Of a DNA stretch of 64,000 nt, positions 8,823 to 17,035 are shown piece by piece. Both the position numbers and the translations under genes were made by a program. This DNA is from Paenibacillus oralis (GTDB taxonomy: Bacteria > Bacillota > Bacilli > Paenibacillales > Paenibacillaceae), in contig NZ_RRCN01000001.1 in assembly GCF_003863965.1 (NCBI RefSeq), forward strand, positions 6,879,071 through 6,943,070, written 5' to 3'. The notes beneath the pieces are model-generated. The model was not told where the DNA came from and did not search any database. It saw only the letters and a program-made list of their open reading frames with translations. Every line of letters begins with the position of its first letter. The first letter of the stretch is position 1.

Positions 8823-9602
8823 CTATTCTCTCCCGATGGTTTGCTGGGGCAGCCGATCCGGCTGCCGGGGGTGTCCCAGATAAGCGGGGACCTCGTCGAT
8901 CCCTGAAATCACCCGCTCGTAGCTGAGCTCCTCAATCCCCCGTTTGCCGTAAGGATTGATTAACAGGCAGTCCATACCGATCCGGTGCGAACCCAAACAA
9001 TCGTCATAATAATTGTCGCCGACATATAAGGACTCCTGCGCGGTGACGCCGGCTTTGTTCAAGGCGAATGCGAATATGGCCGGGTCCGGCTTCTCCGCAC
9101 CGACCTCCGAGGAAATCACGATTTCGTCCAGCTCCTCGTCTAGCTGGGTTTTCCTAAGCACCTCCCGGGCGGTCCGGTCCCAATTCGAAATCAGTCCCAC
9201 CTTGTACCCTTGCTCCCTTAAATGCCGCAGGGTCGGTTTGCTAAAATCGAATGCGCTCCAGCCTGCTGCTTCTTGCACTAGGGTCCGGTGCACACGCGTC
9301 ACTTCTTCGATGGGCAGGGCCAAACCCAGGTAGTAATTCAACACACCGATATACCAGGGCATGTACGATTTGCTGTCCTTTCCCAGCACGCCCCGGAACT
9401 CCCTCATAAACAGCTTGTCCGCCAGATGATAAGCGATTGTGATTTCATCCAGAGGTTTGACACAATCAAATCGCTCCAGCGTCCTTAGATAAACTTCTTC
9501 TCGATTGGTCTTAACCAGGGTATAGCCAAGATCAAACCATACATACCGAATCATAGATGCACCCGCTTTTTCGTTATGAAGGATTTCCATCATATCCCAC
9601 AA
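8823..9602 (-). CDS. HAD-superfamily hydrolase
   Basis: Haloacid-dehalogenase-like phosphatase. Motif I reads FDLGYTLV, so the nucleophile position is Asp but the second Asp of the usual DxD is Tyr, as in dehalogenase/YjjG-like relatives. Motif II is GLISNWDRT, motif III the Lys in SSEVGAEKPDPAIF, and motif IV GDNYYDDCLGSHRIGM. A shorter start at 9554 (protein MIRYVWFDLG) fits the family N-terminus better than the 16-residue longer form given here; neither has a strong ribosome site. First gene of the operon leading into the RpiR regulator and importer. Substrate unknown. Confidence 0.82.
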   Translation of the reverse strand: MWDMMEILHNEKAGASMIRYVWFDLGYTLVKTNREEVYLRTLERFDCVKPLDEITIAYHLADKLFMREFRGVLGKDSKSYMPWYIGVLNYYLGLALPIEEVTRVHRTLVQEAAGWSAFDFSKPTLRHLREQGYKVGLISNWDRTAREVLRKTQLDEELDEIVISSEVGAEKPDPAIFAFALNKAGVTAQESLYVGDNYYDDCLGSHRIGMDCLLINPYGKRGIEELSYERVISGIDEVPAYLGHPRQPDRLPQQTIGRE

Positions 9603-9710
9603 AATGTTTGTTTTCCTGCATCATCAACTCCATCTTAAAGGTAAAATATTTGTCGAAAATCAATTCAAATGATGATTTACGTAAAGCATCGGAAAATCAG
9701 CAGGTAAGAA

Positions 9711-9741
9711 GAACCGCCGGAGAAATTTGCTCCGGCGGTTC
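9711..9741. terminator. Hairpin terminator-like sequence
   Basis: Perfect 12-bp stem GAACCGCCGGAG / CTCCGGCGGTTC around the loop aaatttg, followed on the plus strand by a short T run. It sits in the 515-bp gap between the HAD gene and alkA, next to repeat R2. Confidence 0.6.
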
Positions 9742-9828
9742 TTTGATGTTCAAACCTATACTTCCAGTATGAAGATGGAACAGGGATGGGGCCTTTCGGG
9801 CCAGCCAAACAATCATGAAGAGCTCCAG

Positions 9829-10115
9829 CGAAAAACATAAGGGCAAAAAATGTCGTTATTCCAGCGATATCCCGCATTCAAAGAGAAATAAAGGAAATTT
9901 ATGTCGCTATTTTCTCGAATCACAAAGAAATGCCCTTGCTCTGGACCATTCACAGGAAAATAAGTACATAAAATGCCGCTAATGGGGATGAACATGCCTG
10001 GCTCCTGATAATAAGAGCATAAAGTTCCGCTATTTTGAAGGTCGACGCTTGGTTCGCTCCAGCAGCCGGCTGTCAAACACCGATTTCTAGGTTTAGCCCC
10101 TTTTTTGCCGTTCGT
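9829..10115. repeat. Dispersed multi-unit repeat R2, copy 1
   Basis: Non-coding element of about 287 bp that aligns along its whole length with 23852-24148. It contains direct copies of a unit of about 25 nt with consensus AATAAGgGCAtAAAaTgCCG followed by CTATT. Clear examples are GCATAAGGGCAAAAAATGTC (near 9835), AATAAGTACATAAAATGCCG (near 9958) and AATAAGAGCATAAAGTTCCG (near 10010). Each unit is itself nearly palindromic, so each could form a small hairpin. Spacing between units is uneven (about 50-85 bp), unlike CRISPR. The element ends at the alkA stop codon. Confidence 0.85.
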
Positions 10116-10116
10116 G

Positions 10117-11109
10117 CTAATACAACACTCTCCACAAATAGAAGGTCGCATACGACTCCCACTTCTTCCAGCCTTCCGCCCAGGCCAAAAGCTCCTTTTT
10201 GGCCGGCTTCCGGTCCATTCCAAGCACATGCTTGACCGCGTTATGCAAACCGACATCGTCAACCGGGAACGCGTCCGGCATCCGCAGGCAGCGCATCAGC
10301 ACGTAATTGGCCGTCCACGGCCCGATGCCGCGGATGCTGACGAGCTGTTTCTCCGCTTCCATGATCCCGCCCGCCGCCTGCAGCCCTTCCTTCGTCAATT
10401 CGCCCGAGGCGATCAGCCGGGCCGTATCAAGCAGGTATTCGGATTTTTTCCGGGTCATGCGGACTTCTTCCAAATCCTGAACGGTCAAATCGGCGATATC
10501 CCGGGCGGAAGGAAATACAAGGTACCGTTCTCCCTCACAATCTACAGACCGCCCGAAGCGCTCCACAAGGCGGCGTTTTAACGTATAGGCAAACGCCAGG
10601 TTGATCTGCTGGCCGATAATCCCCCAGGCCATGGCTTCAAACAAATCGGGAATTCCGATATTGCGCAATCCGTAGAATGAATTCACCGCTTCCCGGAGCA
10701 GCGCATCCCCTTTCGCCAACTCATAAAACGGCCGCAAATCCGTATCCAAATCGAACCAATCCCTGACATAGCAGACCACCGCTTCGCGATTCTGTTTCCG
10801 GGAAGGAGCCGTGCCGCCCAGGAACCGGACCATAAGGGCATCGCTCCCGTCCGCGCTGATCTCCACGACGGAAATTTCGCCGGATTTAAGCGGAATGGCT
10901 TTGTACAGCAGCTGATCACTGGTGCGCAACAAACACTCATTGGACGACCGCGACAAGTATTTCATGTTTTCGGCAAAACTGAATTCCTTGGGAACAAGCA
11001 GCCTCAATCTATCCCCGTGATCTTCCCAAACAGCGTCCGGCTTCCCTGAATATATCTGGCTGATAAAAGTAACCCCCTTACTTTGGCGTCCGCTTCTATT
11101 CGTACGCAT
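10117..11109 (-). CDS. alkA: DNA-3-methyladenine glycosylase II (AlkA-type, HhH-GPD family)
   Basis: 330-residue base-excision glycosylase that removes alkylated purines. The N-terminal half matches the AlkA_N-type domain. The helix-hairpin-helix LVSIRGIGPWTANYV and the downstream FPVDDVGLHNAV, with the conserved Asp of the GPD motif, mark the catalytic core near residues 240-285. The gene is divergent from adaA-adaB, the same arrangement as in Bacillus subtilis, where AdaA activates both units. The 5' end is uncertain because no good ribosome site precedes the ATG at 11109. Confidence 0.9.
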   Translation of the reverse strand: MRTNRSGRQSKGVTFISQIYSGKPDAVWEDHGDRLRLLVPKEFSFAENMKYLSRSSNECLLRTSDQLLYKAIPLKSGEISVVEISADGSDALMVRFLGGTAPSRKQNREAVVCYVRDWFDLDTDLRPFYELAKGDALLREAVNSFYGLRNIGIPDLFEAMAWGIIGQQINLAFAYTLKRRLVERFGRSVDCEGERYLVFPSARDIADLTVQDLEEVRMTRKKSEYLLDTARLIASGELTKEGLQAAGGIMEAEKQLVSIRGIGPWTANYVLMRCLRMPDAFPVDDVGLHNAVKHVLGMDRKPAKKELLAWAEGWKKWESYATFYLWRVLY

Positions 11110-11115
11110 CTACAC

Positions 11116-11226
11116 TTATAGTTTTAACACGATTCGCGATCCTATCATTTCGTTATCTTGCTTTTCTATTCGAAAAGCATGGCTTGGTTCGGGAGGCAAA
11201 GGTATACTGAATCTGGAGGTGATCTT
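11116..11226. promoter_or_regulatory. Divergent alkA / adaA control region
   Basis: This 117-bp gap separates alkA from adaA. For adaA a plausible sigma-A promoter is TGGCTT (about 11180), 17 bp, TATACT (11203-11208), with GGAGGTG (11217-11223) directly before the ATG at 11227. A binding site for methylated AdaA is expected here from the B. subtilis system but could not be picked out with confidence. Confidence 0.45.
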
Positions 11227-11793
11227 ATGACAAACGGGAAGCATCCCAACGTCAGCGAGGAGCGGTGGCAGGCGATTATCCGTAACGATGCCGCGTATGA
11301 CGGACGGTTTTTTTACGCGGTGAGCAGCACGGGGATCTTTTGCCGGCCATCGTGCAAATCGAAACCGCCGAAGCGGGAAAACGTGCGAATATTCGCGGAT
11401 GCCGAACAGGCCAAAGCCGCCGGATTTCGTCCGTGCAAGCGCTGCAAGCCGGATGGCCGGCCGCTGCCCGATACGGAATGGGTGGAGCAGATCGCCAATT
11501 ACATTGACGCGCATTACCAGGAAAAGCTGACGCTGGAAACGCTGGCCGACATGTGCCACGGCAGTCCCTTCCATTTGCAGCGTACTTTTAAACGCGTCAA
11601 ACGGATGAGCCCCGGAGAATACATTCAGCAGTGCAGAATCAATCAGGCGAAAATGGCGCTGACCCATTCGCGGCGAAGCGTTGCGGACATCGCCCTGGAT
11701 GTCGGCGTCGGCAGCCCGGCTTATTTCATCACTTTGTTTAAAAAAGCAACCGGGCTCACGCCTGCCGAATATAGAAGTTCGCAAAAGCGTTGA
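11227..11793 (+). CDS. adaA: Methylphosphotriester-DNA alkyltransferase / AraC-type activator AdaA
   Basis: Sensor and activator of the adaptive response. The N-terminal Ada zinc domain carries the four cysteines at residues 39, 43, 70 and 73 (GIFCRPSCKSK and RPCKRCKPDG). In this family the first Cys takes a methyl group from phosphotriesters and switches on DNA binding. The C-terminal half is an AraC HTH (ETLADMCHGSPFHLQRTFKR ... DVGVGSPAYFITLFKKATG). Length (188 residues from this start) is close to B. subtilis AdaA. GGAGGTG sits directly upstream of the chosen ATG; the longer in-frame start at 11158 lacks one. Followed by adaB after 44 bases. Confidence 0.93.
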   Translation: MTNGKHPNVSEERWQAIIRNDAAYDGRFFYAVSSTGIFCRPSCKSKPPKRENVRIFADAEQAKAAGFRPCKRCKPDGRPLPDTEWVEQIANYIDAHYQEKLTLETLADMCHGSPFHLQRTFKRVKRMSPGEYIQQCRINQAKMALTHSRRSVADIALDVGVGSPAYFITLFKKATGLTPAEYRSSQKR

Positions 11794-11837
11794 CCGGTGG
11801 AAACCACAGCTATCTATCACTTTTGGAGGTGCTTATT

Positions 11838-12353
11838 ATGATGAAAACAACCCAAGCGCAAACCTTATTCTGGTCGCAGCTTACCGAACAAGATTGGAAC
11901 TTATACATCTGCGCGACGGAGAAAGGGTTGGCGTATGTCGGTTCTCCTAATCGTCCTTTTGACGAATTGACCGATTGGGCTTCCCGCCGCTTCCCCGGCA
12001 GCCCGCTCGTTCGTGACGACCGGAAGCTTACGCCCTATGCCGCCGAGCTCATCGAGTATTTTCAAGGCAAGCGCCATAGCTTTACCGTTCCCACCGACTT
12101 GCAGGGAACCCCGTTTCAGCTCACCGTCTGGCAAGCTCTTTGCGACATTCCGTTTGGACAAACCTGCTCCTATTCGGATATCGCCGAATCCATCGGCAAA
12201 CCGTCCTCCGTACGTGCCGTCGGCGCGGCGATCGGATCCAACCCGCTGCTCGTGACCGTGCCCTGCCACCGGGTCATCGGCAAAAACGGCTCGCTCACCG
12301 GCTACCGCGGCGGACTGGAGATGAAAACCAGGTTGCTCGCGTTGGAGAAGTAA
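11838..12353 (+). CDS. adaB: Methylated-DNA--[protein]-cysteine S-methyltransferase AdaB
   Basis: Suicide repair protein that removes O6-methyl groups from guanine. The active-site motif VPCHRVIG has its acceptor Cys at residue 143, preceded by the helix-turn-helix segment RAVGAAIGSNP with the arginine finger. Length of 171 residues is normal. The ATG at 11838 is preceded by GGAGGTG with suitable spacing. Acts with AdaA and AlkA; co-transcribed with adaA. Confidence 0.93.
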   Translation: MMKTTQAQTLFWSQLTEQDWNLYICATEKGLAYVGSPNRPFDELTDWASRRFPGSPLVRDDRKLTPYAAELIEYFQGKRHSFTVPTDLQGTPFQLTVWQALCDIPFGQTCSYSDIAESIGKPSSVRAVGAAIGSNPLLVTVPCHRVIGKNGSLTGYRGGLEMKTRLLALEK

Positions 12354-12376
12354 ACGATTTACAAATAAATCAATTA

Positions 12377-12431
12377 TAGACATATTATTCTTCGTTTATT
12401 ATAATAGAGTCACATAATGTAAACGCATACA
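12377..12431 (+). promoter_or_regulatory. Sigma-A-type promoter and cre-like site of the pectate lyase gene
   Basis: TAGACA (12377-12382), a 17-bp spacer and TATAAT (12400-12405) form a good sigma-A promoter. Just downstream, TGTAAACGCATACA (12418-12431) matches the catabolite-responsive consensus TGWAANCGNTNWCA at all but one fixed position, suggesting CcpA repression by glucose as is usual for secreted polysaccharidases. The roughly 65-nt leader that follows ends in AAAGGAG before the ATG at 12499. Confidence 0.65.
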
Positions 12432-12498
12432 TAACATAGAGTTAAAGGGAGGGATGCTCACCAAATCTGCCAAACTTTAATATTAAAGGAGATGTGTT

Positions 12499-13467
12499 AT
12501 GTTAAAAACAAAAGCAAGTAACGTATCCTTGGTATTGGCCTTAGCACTTGTTTTGACGATTTTCGGCGGATTGTCGCTGCCTTCCGCAACCGTATTCGCC
12601 GCCGATGGCAGCGGGACTACCGCGAGCATCTCGGACATTCTGAAAAACCAGCAGGCGGATGGCGGCTGGAAAAAGGATTACAAAGCAACCAGCGGGGAGT
12701 GGGCAAAGTCCACGATTGACAACAAGGCCACGTATACGGAAATAAGAAGACTCGCGGCTGAATATACCAAAACCAAAGACAGCAAATATTCCGCCGCAGC
12801 TATCAAAGGAATCAATTTCTTATTAAACATGCAATACGCCAACGGCGGATGGCCGCAGATTTACCAAAGCTCGGGTTATCATAAACACATTACCTACAAT
12901 GACAATGCTATGGTCAATGTCATGATTCTGCTTGACGAAGTTGCAAACAAGAAAGGCGACTTTTCCTTCGTAGACAGCTCTTTGGCTAATCGCAGCAAAT
13001 CTGCCGTTGCGAAAGGCGTGGACTGTTTGTTAAAGACTCAGGTTACAGTTAACGGAAAGCTGACCGTTTGGGGACAACAGCATGACTCCGCCACGCTAAA
13101 ACCGGCAGGGGCAAGAGCATATGAAGTTCCTTCTCTTACCGCCAGTGAAAGTGTCGGTATTGTAAAATTCTTAAAAACCAGACCGGCCACCACGCAAATT
13201 AAGGCTTCGATTCAAGCTGCGGAAAATTGGTTTAGAGCCGTTAAAATTACCGGAATCCGCATAGTAAAGACAGGCGATGATGTGATCGTTGTGGACGACC
13301 CCAGTGTAACTACCCCGATCTGGGCCCGCTTTTACGAGATCGGTACGAACAAGCCTATCTTTGTAGGGCGTGATGGCGTAGTGAAGTACAAACTCAGCGA
13401 TATTGAACAAGAGAGAAGAACAGGATATGCTTGGTACGGCAACTGGCCTTCAAGCCTGGTAGATTAA
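12499..13467 (+). CDS. Secreted pectate lyase, polysaccharide lyase family 10 type
   Basis: 322-residue exported enzyme that splits polygalacturonate by beta-elimination. The signal peptide has a basic start, a hydrophobic core and probable cleavage after VFA (residue 33-34). The mature protein shows PL10 hallmarks: ILKNQQADGGWKKD at the front, NMQYANGGWPQIYQ, HITYNDNAMVNVM with the conserved Asp, and PIWARFYEI with the catalytic Arg in the last third. Single domain with no carbohydrate-binding module. Fits the nearby kduD and arabinofuranosidase in plant cell-wall use. Family call is firm; specificity is not shown. Confidence 0.88.
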   Translation: MLKTKASNVSLVLALALVLTIFGGLSLPSATVFAADGSGTTASISDILKNQQADGGWKKDYKATSGEWAKSTIDNKATYTEIRRLAAEYTKTKDSKYSAAAIKGINFLLNMQYANGGWPQIYQSSGYHKHITYNDNAMVNVMILLDEVANKKGDFSFVDSSLANRSKSAVAKGVDCLLKTQVTVNGKLTVWGQQHDSATLKPAGARAYEVPSLTASESVGIVKFLKTRPATTQIKASIQAAENWFRAVKITGIRIVKTGDDVIVVDDPSVTTPIWARFYEIGTNKPIFVGRDGVVKYKLSDIEQERRTGYAWYGNWPSSLVD

Positions 13468-13480
13468 TCGAATGATCATA

Positions 13481-13522
13481 AGTAAAAGAGCTTATGCCAG
13501 CGCTGGCATAAGCTCTTTTACT
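13481..13522. terminator. Bidirectional terminator between convergent genes
   Basis: A perfect 42-bp palindrome, with arms starting AGTAAAAGAGCTTATGCCAG. It has T-rich sequence on both outer sides and lies between the pectate lyase gene and the oppositely directed small cysteine-rich gene, so it can stop transcripts from both. Confidence 0.8.
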
Positions 13523-13535
13523 TTCTTGTGTCCGC

Positions 13536-13805
13536 TTACGCCGGCCACCTGCCGCCTCCCGGCATGGGGCAAGCGCGTTCTTTCAGCTTGGCGACGACCG
13601 GAACGATGCAGCCGCAAACCCGGCAGGTCGTGCTGTTTTCGAGTTTGGGGCAGGCGCTGCAGGCCTGAAGGCGCTCCTCATAAATCTCCTCGGGCACGCA
13701 GTGCTCCGCAGCGAACATCGGCGAAGCCAAAATCCGGGCGATCTGCGCCTCGGTCACCTTGTATTCCTCCCGGCAGCCTTTGCATTCCGCTGTTTCTCCA
13801 GCCAT
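13536..13805 (-). CDS. Small cysteine-rich, probably zinc-binding protein (DUF6171-like)
   Basis: 89-residue protein with paired cysteines at both ends (ECKGC near residue 7 and CSACPKLENSTTCRVCGC near 48-66), arranged like two zinc-knuckle halves around a helical middle (TEAQIARILASPMFA). It resembles small proteins annotated in Firmicutes as DUF6171; I recall the name but cannot confirm the match. No enzyme motif is visible. The gene follows the arabinofuranosidase by 12 bases and is probably co-transcribed, though nothing links it to sugar metabolism. Confidence 0.65.
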   Translation of the reverse strand: MAGETAECKGCREEYKVTEAQIARILASPMFAAEHCVPEEIYEERLQACSACPKLENSTTCRVCGCIVPVVAKLKERACPMPGGGRWPA

Positions 13806-13817
13806 CTTGGGCGCTCC

Positions 13818-15311
13818 TTAGCTTCCCGCCGTCAGTTCCAGCGTGGTGACCGACATCGGCGGCAGCGTGGCCGCGAGTCGGCCGTCCTGCAGCGCAAACC
13901 CGGAAAACGGCTGCGGTTTGACATTGTCCGGCACGGCGAAGGTATTGTGCGCGTCGATCTTATCGCCGGTCAGCGTCGTCCCGGTGACGGACAGCTTTTG
14001 CCCGGCCACTCCGCGAATATCCAGAGCGACTTCGGTTGGCGCAAGGTGGCTTAGATTACACAAGCTGATGTGGATTTTGCCTTCACTGTCCCTTGAAGCC
14101 GTAGCCGACACCGCGGGGAGTTCCTCCCCATCGAAGTTGAAGCTTCCGGCATCCAGCGTCAGGTCCAGGAATTCGGCATCCTGATGCACCTTGTACATGT
14201 CGAAGACGTGGTACGTCGGCGTCAGGAGCATTTTTTCCCCTTCGGTCAGGATCACCGCCTGGAGTACGTTCACGGTTTGGGCAATGTTGGCCATACGTAC
14301 GCGTTTATGATGTTTATGGAAGATGTTCAGCGTAAGCCCGGCCACCAATGCATCGCGGATCGTACTCTGCTGATACAAAAACCCGGGGTTCGTGCCCGGC
14401 TCCACGTCGTACCAGGTGCCCCATTCGTCCACGATCAGCCCGATCCGCCGCTCCGGATCGTATTTATCCATAATGACGCTGTGGCGGGTGATCAACTCGT
14501 CCATGTGCAGCGCTTTCCGCAGCGTCGTGAACCATTCGCGCTCCGCAAACCCCGTAGCCGGACCTTTATTCTGCCATTCTCCAGGGACCGTGTAGTAGTG
14601 CAACGTAAGCGAATCCATGAACCGGGCCGCTTCGCGCATCAGGACCTCCGTCCAGTTGTAATCGTCCGAATTCGGTCCGCAGGCAATCCGGTGAATTTTG
14701 TTGCCGCCATAGTTGCGCACGTATGTCTGATAACGCCGGTATACGTCGGCATAATATTCCGGACGCATGTTTCCGCCACAGCCCCAGTTTTCGTTGCCGA
14801 CCCCGAAATAGGTCACTTTCCACGGCTCTTCCCGCCCATTCTGCGCGCGCTGCTGCGACATCGGGGACTCGCCGCCAAATGTGAGGTACTCCACCCATTC
14901 CGACATCTCCTGAACGGTTCCGCTGCCCACATTGCCGTTGATATAAGGCTCGCATTCCAACTGGCGGCACAGCTCCATGAATTCATGGGTACCGAAATGG
15001 TTGTTTTCCACAACCCCGCCCCAGTGAGTGTTGACCATCCGCTTTCTGCCTGCGCGCGGGCCGATCCCGTCCTTCCAATGATATTCGTCGGCAAAACAGC
15101 CCCCCGGCCAGCGCAGCACCGGGATTTTAATGTTTTTAAGCGCTTCCACAACGTCGCTGCGTATCCCGTTCGTATTTGGAATCGGCGAGTCCTCCCCGAC
15201 CCAAATCCCTTCATAAATGCATCTGCCCAAATGTTCGGAAAAATGGCCGTAAATATTTCGGTTGATCGTTCCTTGCCCCAAATCGGCGTTAAGCACACCC
15301 TTCAGCGTCAT
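13818..15311 (-). CDS. abfA: Intracellular alpha-L-arabinofuranosidase, glycoside hydrolase family 51
   Basis: 497-residue enzyme that removes arabinofuranosyl groups from arabinoxylan or arabinan fragments. The acid/base Glu is in YFGVGNENWGCGG (about residue 174), the nucleophile Glu in LIVDEWGTWYD (about 295), and the substrate-binding GGCFADEYHWKDGIGPR is intact. No signal peptide, so it acts on imported oligosaccharides. The ATG at 15311 has AAGGAG 11 bases upstream; a GTG at 15323 would overlap that site. Divergent from an ArsR-like regulator gene, with an AT-rich palindrome in between. Confidence 0.93.
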   Translation of the reverse strand: MTLKGVLNADLGQGTINRNIYGHFSEHLGRCIYEGIWVGEDSPIPNTNGIRSDVVEALKNIKIPVLRWPGGCFADEYHWKDGIGPRAGRKRMVNTHWGGVVENNHFGTHEFMELCRQLECEPYINGNVGSGTVQEMSEWVEYLTFGGESPMSQQRAQNGREEPWKVTYFGVGNENWGCGGNMRPEYYADVYRRYQTYVRNYGGNKIHRIACGPNSDDYNWTEVLMREAARFMDSLTLHYYTVPGEWQNKGPATGFAEREWFTTLRKALHMDELITRHSVIMDKYDPERRIGLIVDEWGTWYDVEPGTNPGFLYQQSTIRDALVAGLTLNIFHKHHKRVRMANIAQTVNVLQAVILTEGEKMLLTPTYHVFDMYKVHQDAEFLDLTLDAGSFNFDGEELPAVSATASRDSEGKIHISLCNLSHLAPTEVALDIRGVAGQKLSVTGTTLTGDKIDAHNTFAVPDNVKPQPFSGFALQDGRLAATLPPMSVTTLELTAGS

Positions 15312-15326
15312 CGGTCGTTTCACTCC

Positions 15327-15350
15327 TTAATTAATATTATTATTAATTAA
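15327..15350. promoter_or_regulatory. AT-rich near-palindrome, candidate operator for the divergent regulator
   Basis: A 24-bp near-perfect dyad whose arms are TTAATTAATA and its inverse directly abuts the ribosome site of abfA. The 180-bp gap is strikingly AT-rich compared with its GC-rich neighbours. A related ATTTATTAAT string lies near 15463, close to the start of the ArsR-like gene. Such sites are typical for ArsR dimers, so it probably controls abfA. Confidence 0.5.
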
Positions 15351-15493
15351 TTTATATATTACAAACTCATTATAGTCACATATCACAAGCAACGTCAATC
15401 GTATTCCGAAAAAATCGCCCATTTCATTTTGATTCTTGTAAATAATCCGACTTTTAAGTAATATATTTATTAATCAAAGGATAAAGGCGGAAC

Positions 15494-16405
15494 ATGATGA
15501 AACTCGATCTTACGGAAAAATCTTTGCCCGTGTACGAAGCGTTAGCCAGCCCCGTACGGCTGCATATTTTGCGTTTATTGGCCGAGCAGCCGATGAACGT
15601 CAAGGAACTGGCCGGCGCCGCCGGATTGTCCAGCGCCATCATGACCATGCATGTGCGCAAGCTTAGCGAAGCGGGCTTGATCGCCACGCAAATGGCCCCG
15701 GGCAAAAGCGGACTGCAAAAAATCTGCTCCCTGGCGGCCACTTCGCTTGAAATTCTTTTTCCGGCCGAACAAGCCGCGCCCCGCCAAAGCCACCGGACCG
15801 AAATTCCGATCGGGCATTACTCCGATTTCCATATCGAGCCTACCTGCGGCCTGGCCACAATAAGCCATATCATCGGGAGCTTTGACGATCCCCGCTACTT
15901 CTGGGACCAGGAACGGATTCATGCCGCCATCCTGTGGTTCGGCAAAGGTTATATCGAATACAAATGCCCGAATTTTCTGCTGTCGAGCCAGCGGCCCCGC
16001 GAGCTCTTGATCATGATGGAAATCGCCTCGGAAGCGCCCGGCGTGAATAACAACTATCCGTCCGACATTACGTTTGCCCTGAATGAGGTCAAGCTGGGAA
16101 CCTGGACCAGCCCGGGCGATTACGGCGATCAGCGGGGGAAATTCACGCCCGACTGGTGGCCGCAATATACGAACCAGTACGGGCTGTTGAAGCAATTGCG
16201 CGTCACGGATGAGGGGACTTATATGGATGGCGTTAAGTTATCCGGCGTTACGCTGAACGACGCCGATATTCGGCGCAAGCAATGGACGCTCAGGATCTCC
16301 GTGGAGGAGGATGCCCTGCACCAGGGAGGGGTTACACTGTTTGGCAAAGGCTTCGGCAACTATGACGAGCATCTGGTGGTGGAGTTGGTATATGCGGGTG
16401 CTTGA
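15494..16405 (+). CDS. ArsR-type winged-helix regulator with a large C-terminal domain
   Basis: 303 residues. Residues 1-85 are an ArsR winged helix (YEALASPVRLHILRLLAEQPMNVKELA, then SSAIMTMHVRKLSEAGLI). The remaining 200 or so residues contain no metal-binding Cys set; they resemble the sugar-sensing domain found attached to ArsR-type helices next to arabinofuranosidase genes, with a beta-rich look (ILWFGKGYIEYKCPNFL, KLGTWTSPGDYGDQRGKF). Divergent from abfA, so it is most likely the arabinose-oligosaccharide-dependent regulator of abfA; that role is inferred. Two adjacent ATGs (15494, 15497) are possible starts behind AAAGGCGG. Confidence 0.8.
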   Translation: MMKLDLTEKSLPVYEALASPVRLHILRLLAEQPMNVKELAGAAGLSSAIMTMHVRKLSEAGLIATQMAPGKSGLQKICSLAATSLEILFPAEQAAPRQSHRTEIPIGHYSDFHIEPTCGLATISHIIGSFDDPRYFWDQERIHAAILWFGKGYIEYKCPNFLLSSQRPRELLIMMEIASEAPGVNNNYPSDITFALNEVKLGTWTSPGDYGDQRGKFTPDWWPQYTNQYGLLKQLRVTDEGTYMDGVKLSGVTLNDADIRRKQWTLRISVEEDALHQGGVTLFGKGFGNYDEHLVVELVYAGA

Positions 16406-16454
16406 GGTGAGGGAGCGTGAAGGTGGATATCTAAGGAAACAAATACAAAAAAAC

Positions 16455-16494
16455 GGGTCGCCCGATCGCTGCTGGAAGCGATGGCGGACGACCC
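16455..16494. terminator. Bidirectional terminator between convergent genes
   Basis: Hairpin with outer stem GGGTCG/CGACCC and inner stem GATCGCT/AGCGATg. It is followed by a T7 run on the minus strand and by a weaker T run on the plus strand. It ends both the ArsR-like gene and the antitoxin-like gene. The remaining 150 bp up to 16645 hold no convincing gene. Confidence 0.65.
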
Positions 16495-16645
16495 TTCGGA
16501 TTTTTGCTCGTGCAAATCCGCAGCACTCTTGTCATCAGGGACATCGATTTGCTGCTGAAGCTGTGAGACCGGGCCAAAGAATCCGGGCTTATAACAAGCT
16601 GCTCCAGTTCCTTTTTCCGTAAAGGATTCTTAGGGGGGAAGGAAT

Positions 16646-16909
16646 TCACTGCGAAAGTCCCTTCCGAACATCGTTCAGTACGTCACGAAACGGTTTTACC
16701 TTGTTATCCTCAGCCGCTGCCACTCCTTCCTCAAGAAGCTTGTAAAGCTCTAACTTGCCAGTTAGTTTCTCATATGTTTCGATACTCATTACGGCCAAAT
16801 CACCCTGGCCATTTTTTGTAATGAATACAGGTTCATCATAATTGCGGCAAAACTCGGATATCTCGTTGTATTTATTTCTTAAATCGGAGCTGGGTCGGAT
16901 CGTAGGCAT
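16646..16909 (-). CDS. Phd/YefM-family antitoxin, apparently without a toxin partner
   Basis: 87 residues with the Phd/YefM fold signature: IRPSSDLRNKYNEISEFCRN at the N-terminus (DNA-binding part), then EPVFITKNGQGDLAVMSIETYEKL. These proteins neutralise RelE/ParE- or Doc-type toxins and repress their own operon. A toxin gene would normally overlap or follow directly on the minus strand (below 16646). That stretch has only a 72-codon frame with no toxin features, then a terminator. So it is an orphan antitoxin, or its toxin was lost. Confidence 0.8.
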   Translation of the reverse strand: MPTIRPSSDLRNKYNEISEFCRNYDEPVFITKNGQGDLAVMSIETYEKLTGKLELYKLLEEGVAAAEDNKVKPFRDVLNDVRKGLSQ

Positions 16910-17035
16910 GGGGAATTCTCCTCCTGCAAGTTAATATATCTATATTTTATCAGAATAACGATATCCTCTCAATGCCAATTACCAATTGATCCAAAAAAGA
17001 AACGGCGCCCCCCCATACAACCCCCTGTTTGCAGC

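Noticed and set aside
9829..10115. R2 direct repeats as a small CRISPR array
   Set aside because: Units are imperfect, spacing varies from about 50 to 85 bp, the linkers are shared between two loci, and no cas gene is present.
14184..15350. A 388-codon plus-strand frame opposite abfA
   Set aside because: Antisense shadow of a clear GH51 gene; no ribosome site and no recognisable protein pattern.
16431..16649. Minus-strand frame after the Phd-like antitoxin as its toxin
   Set aside because: 72 residues, Ser/Lys/Pro-rich without RelE, ParE or Doc motifs, and it includes the terminator hairpin.
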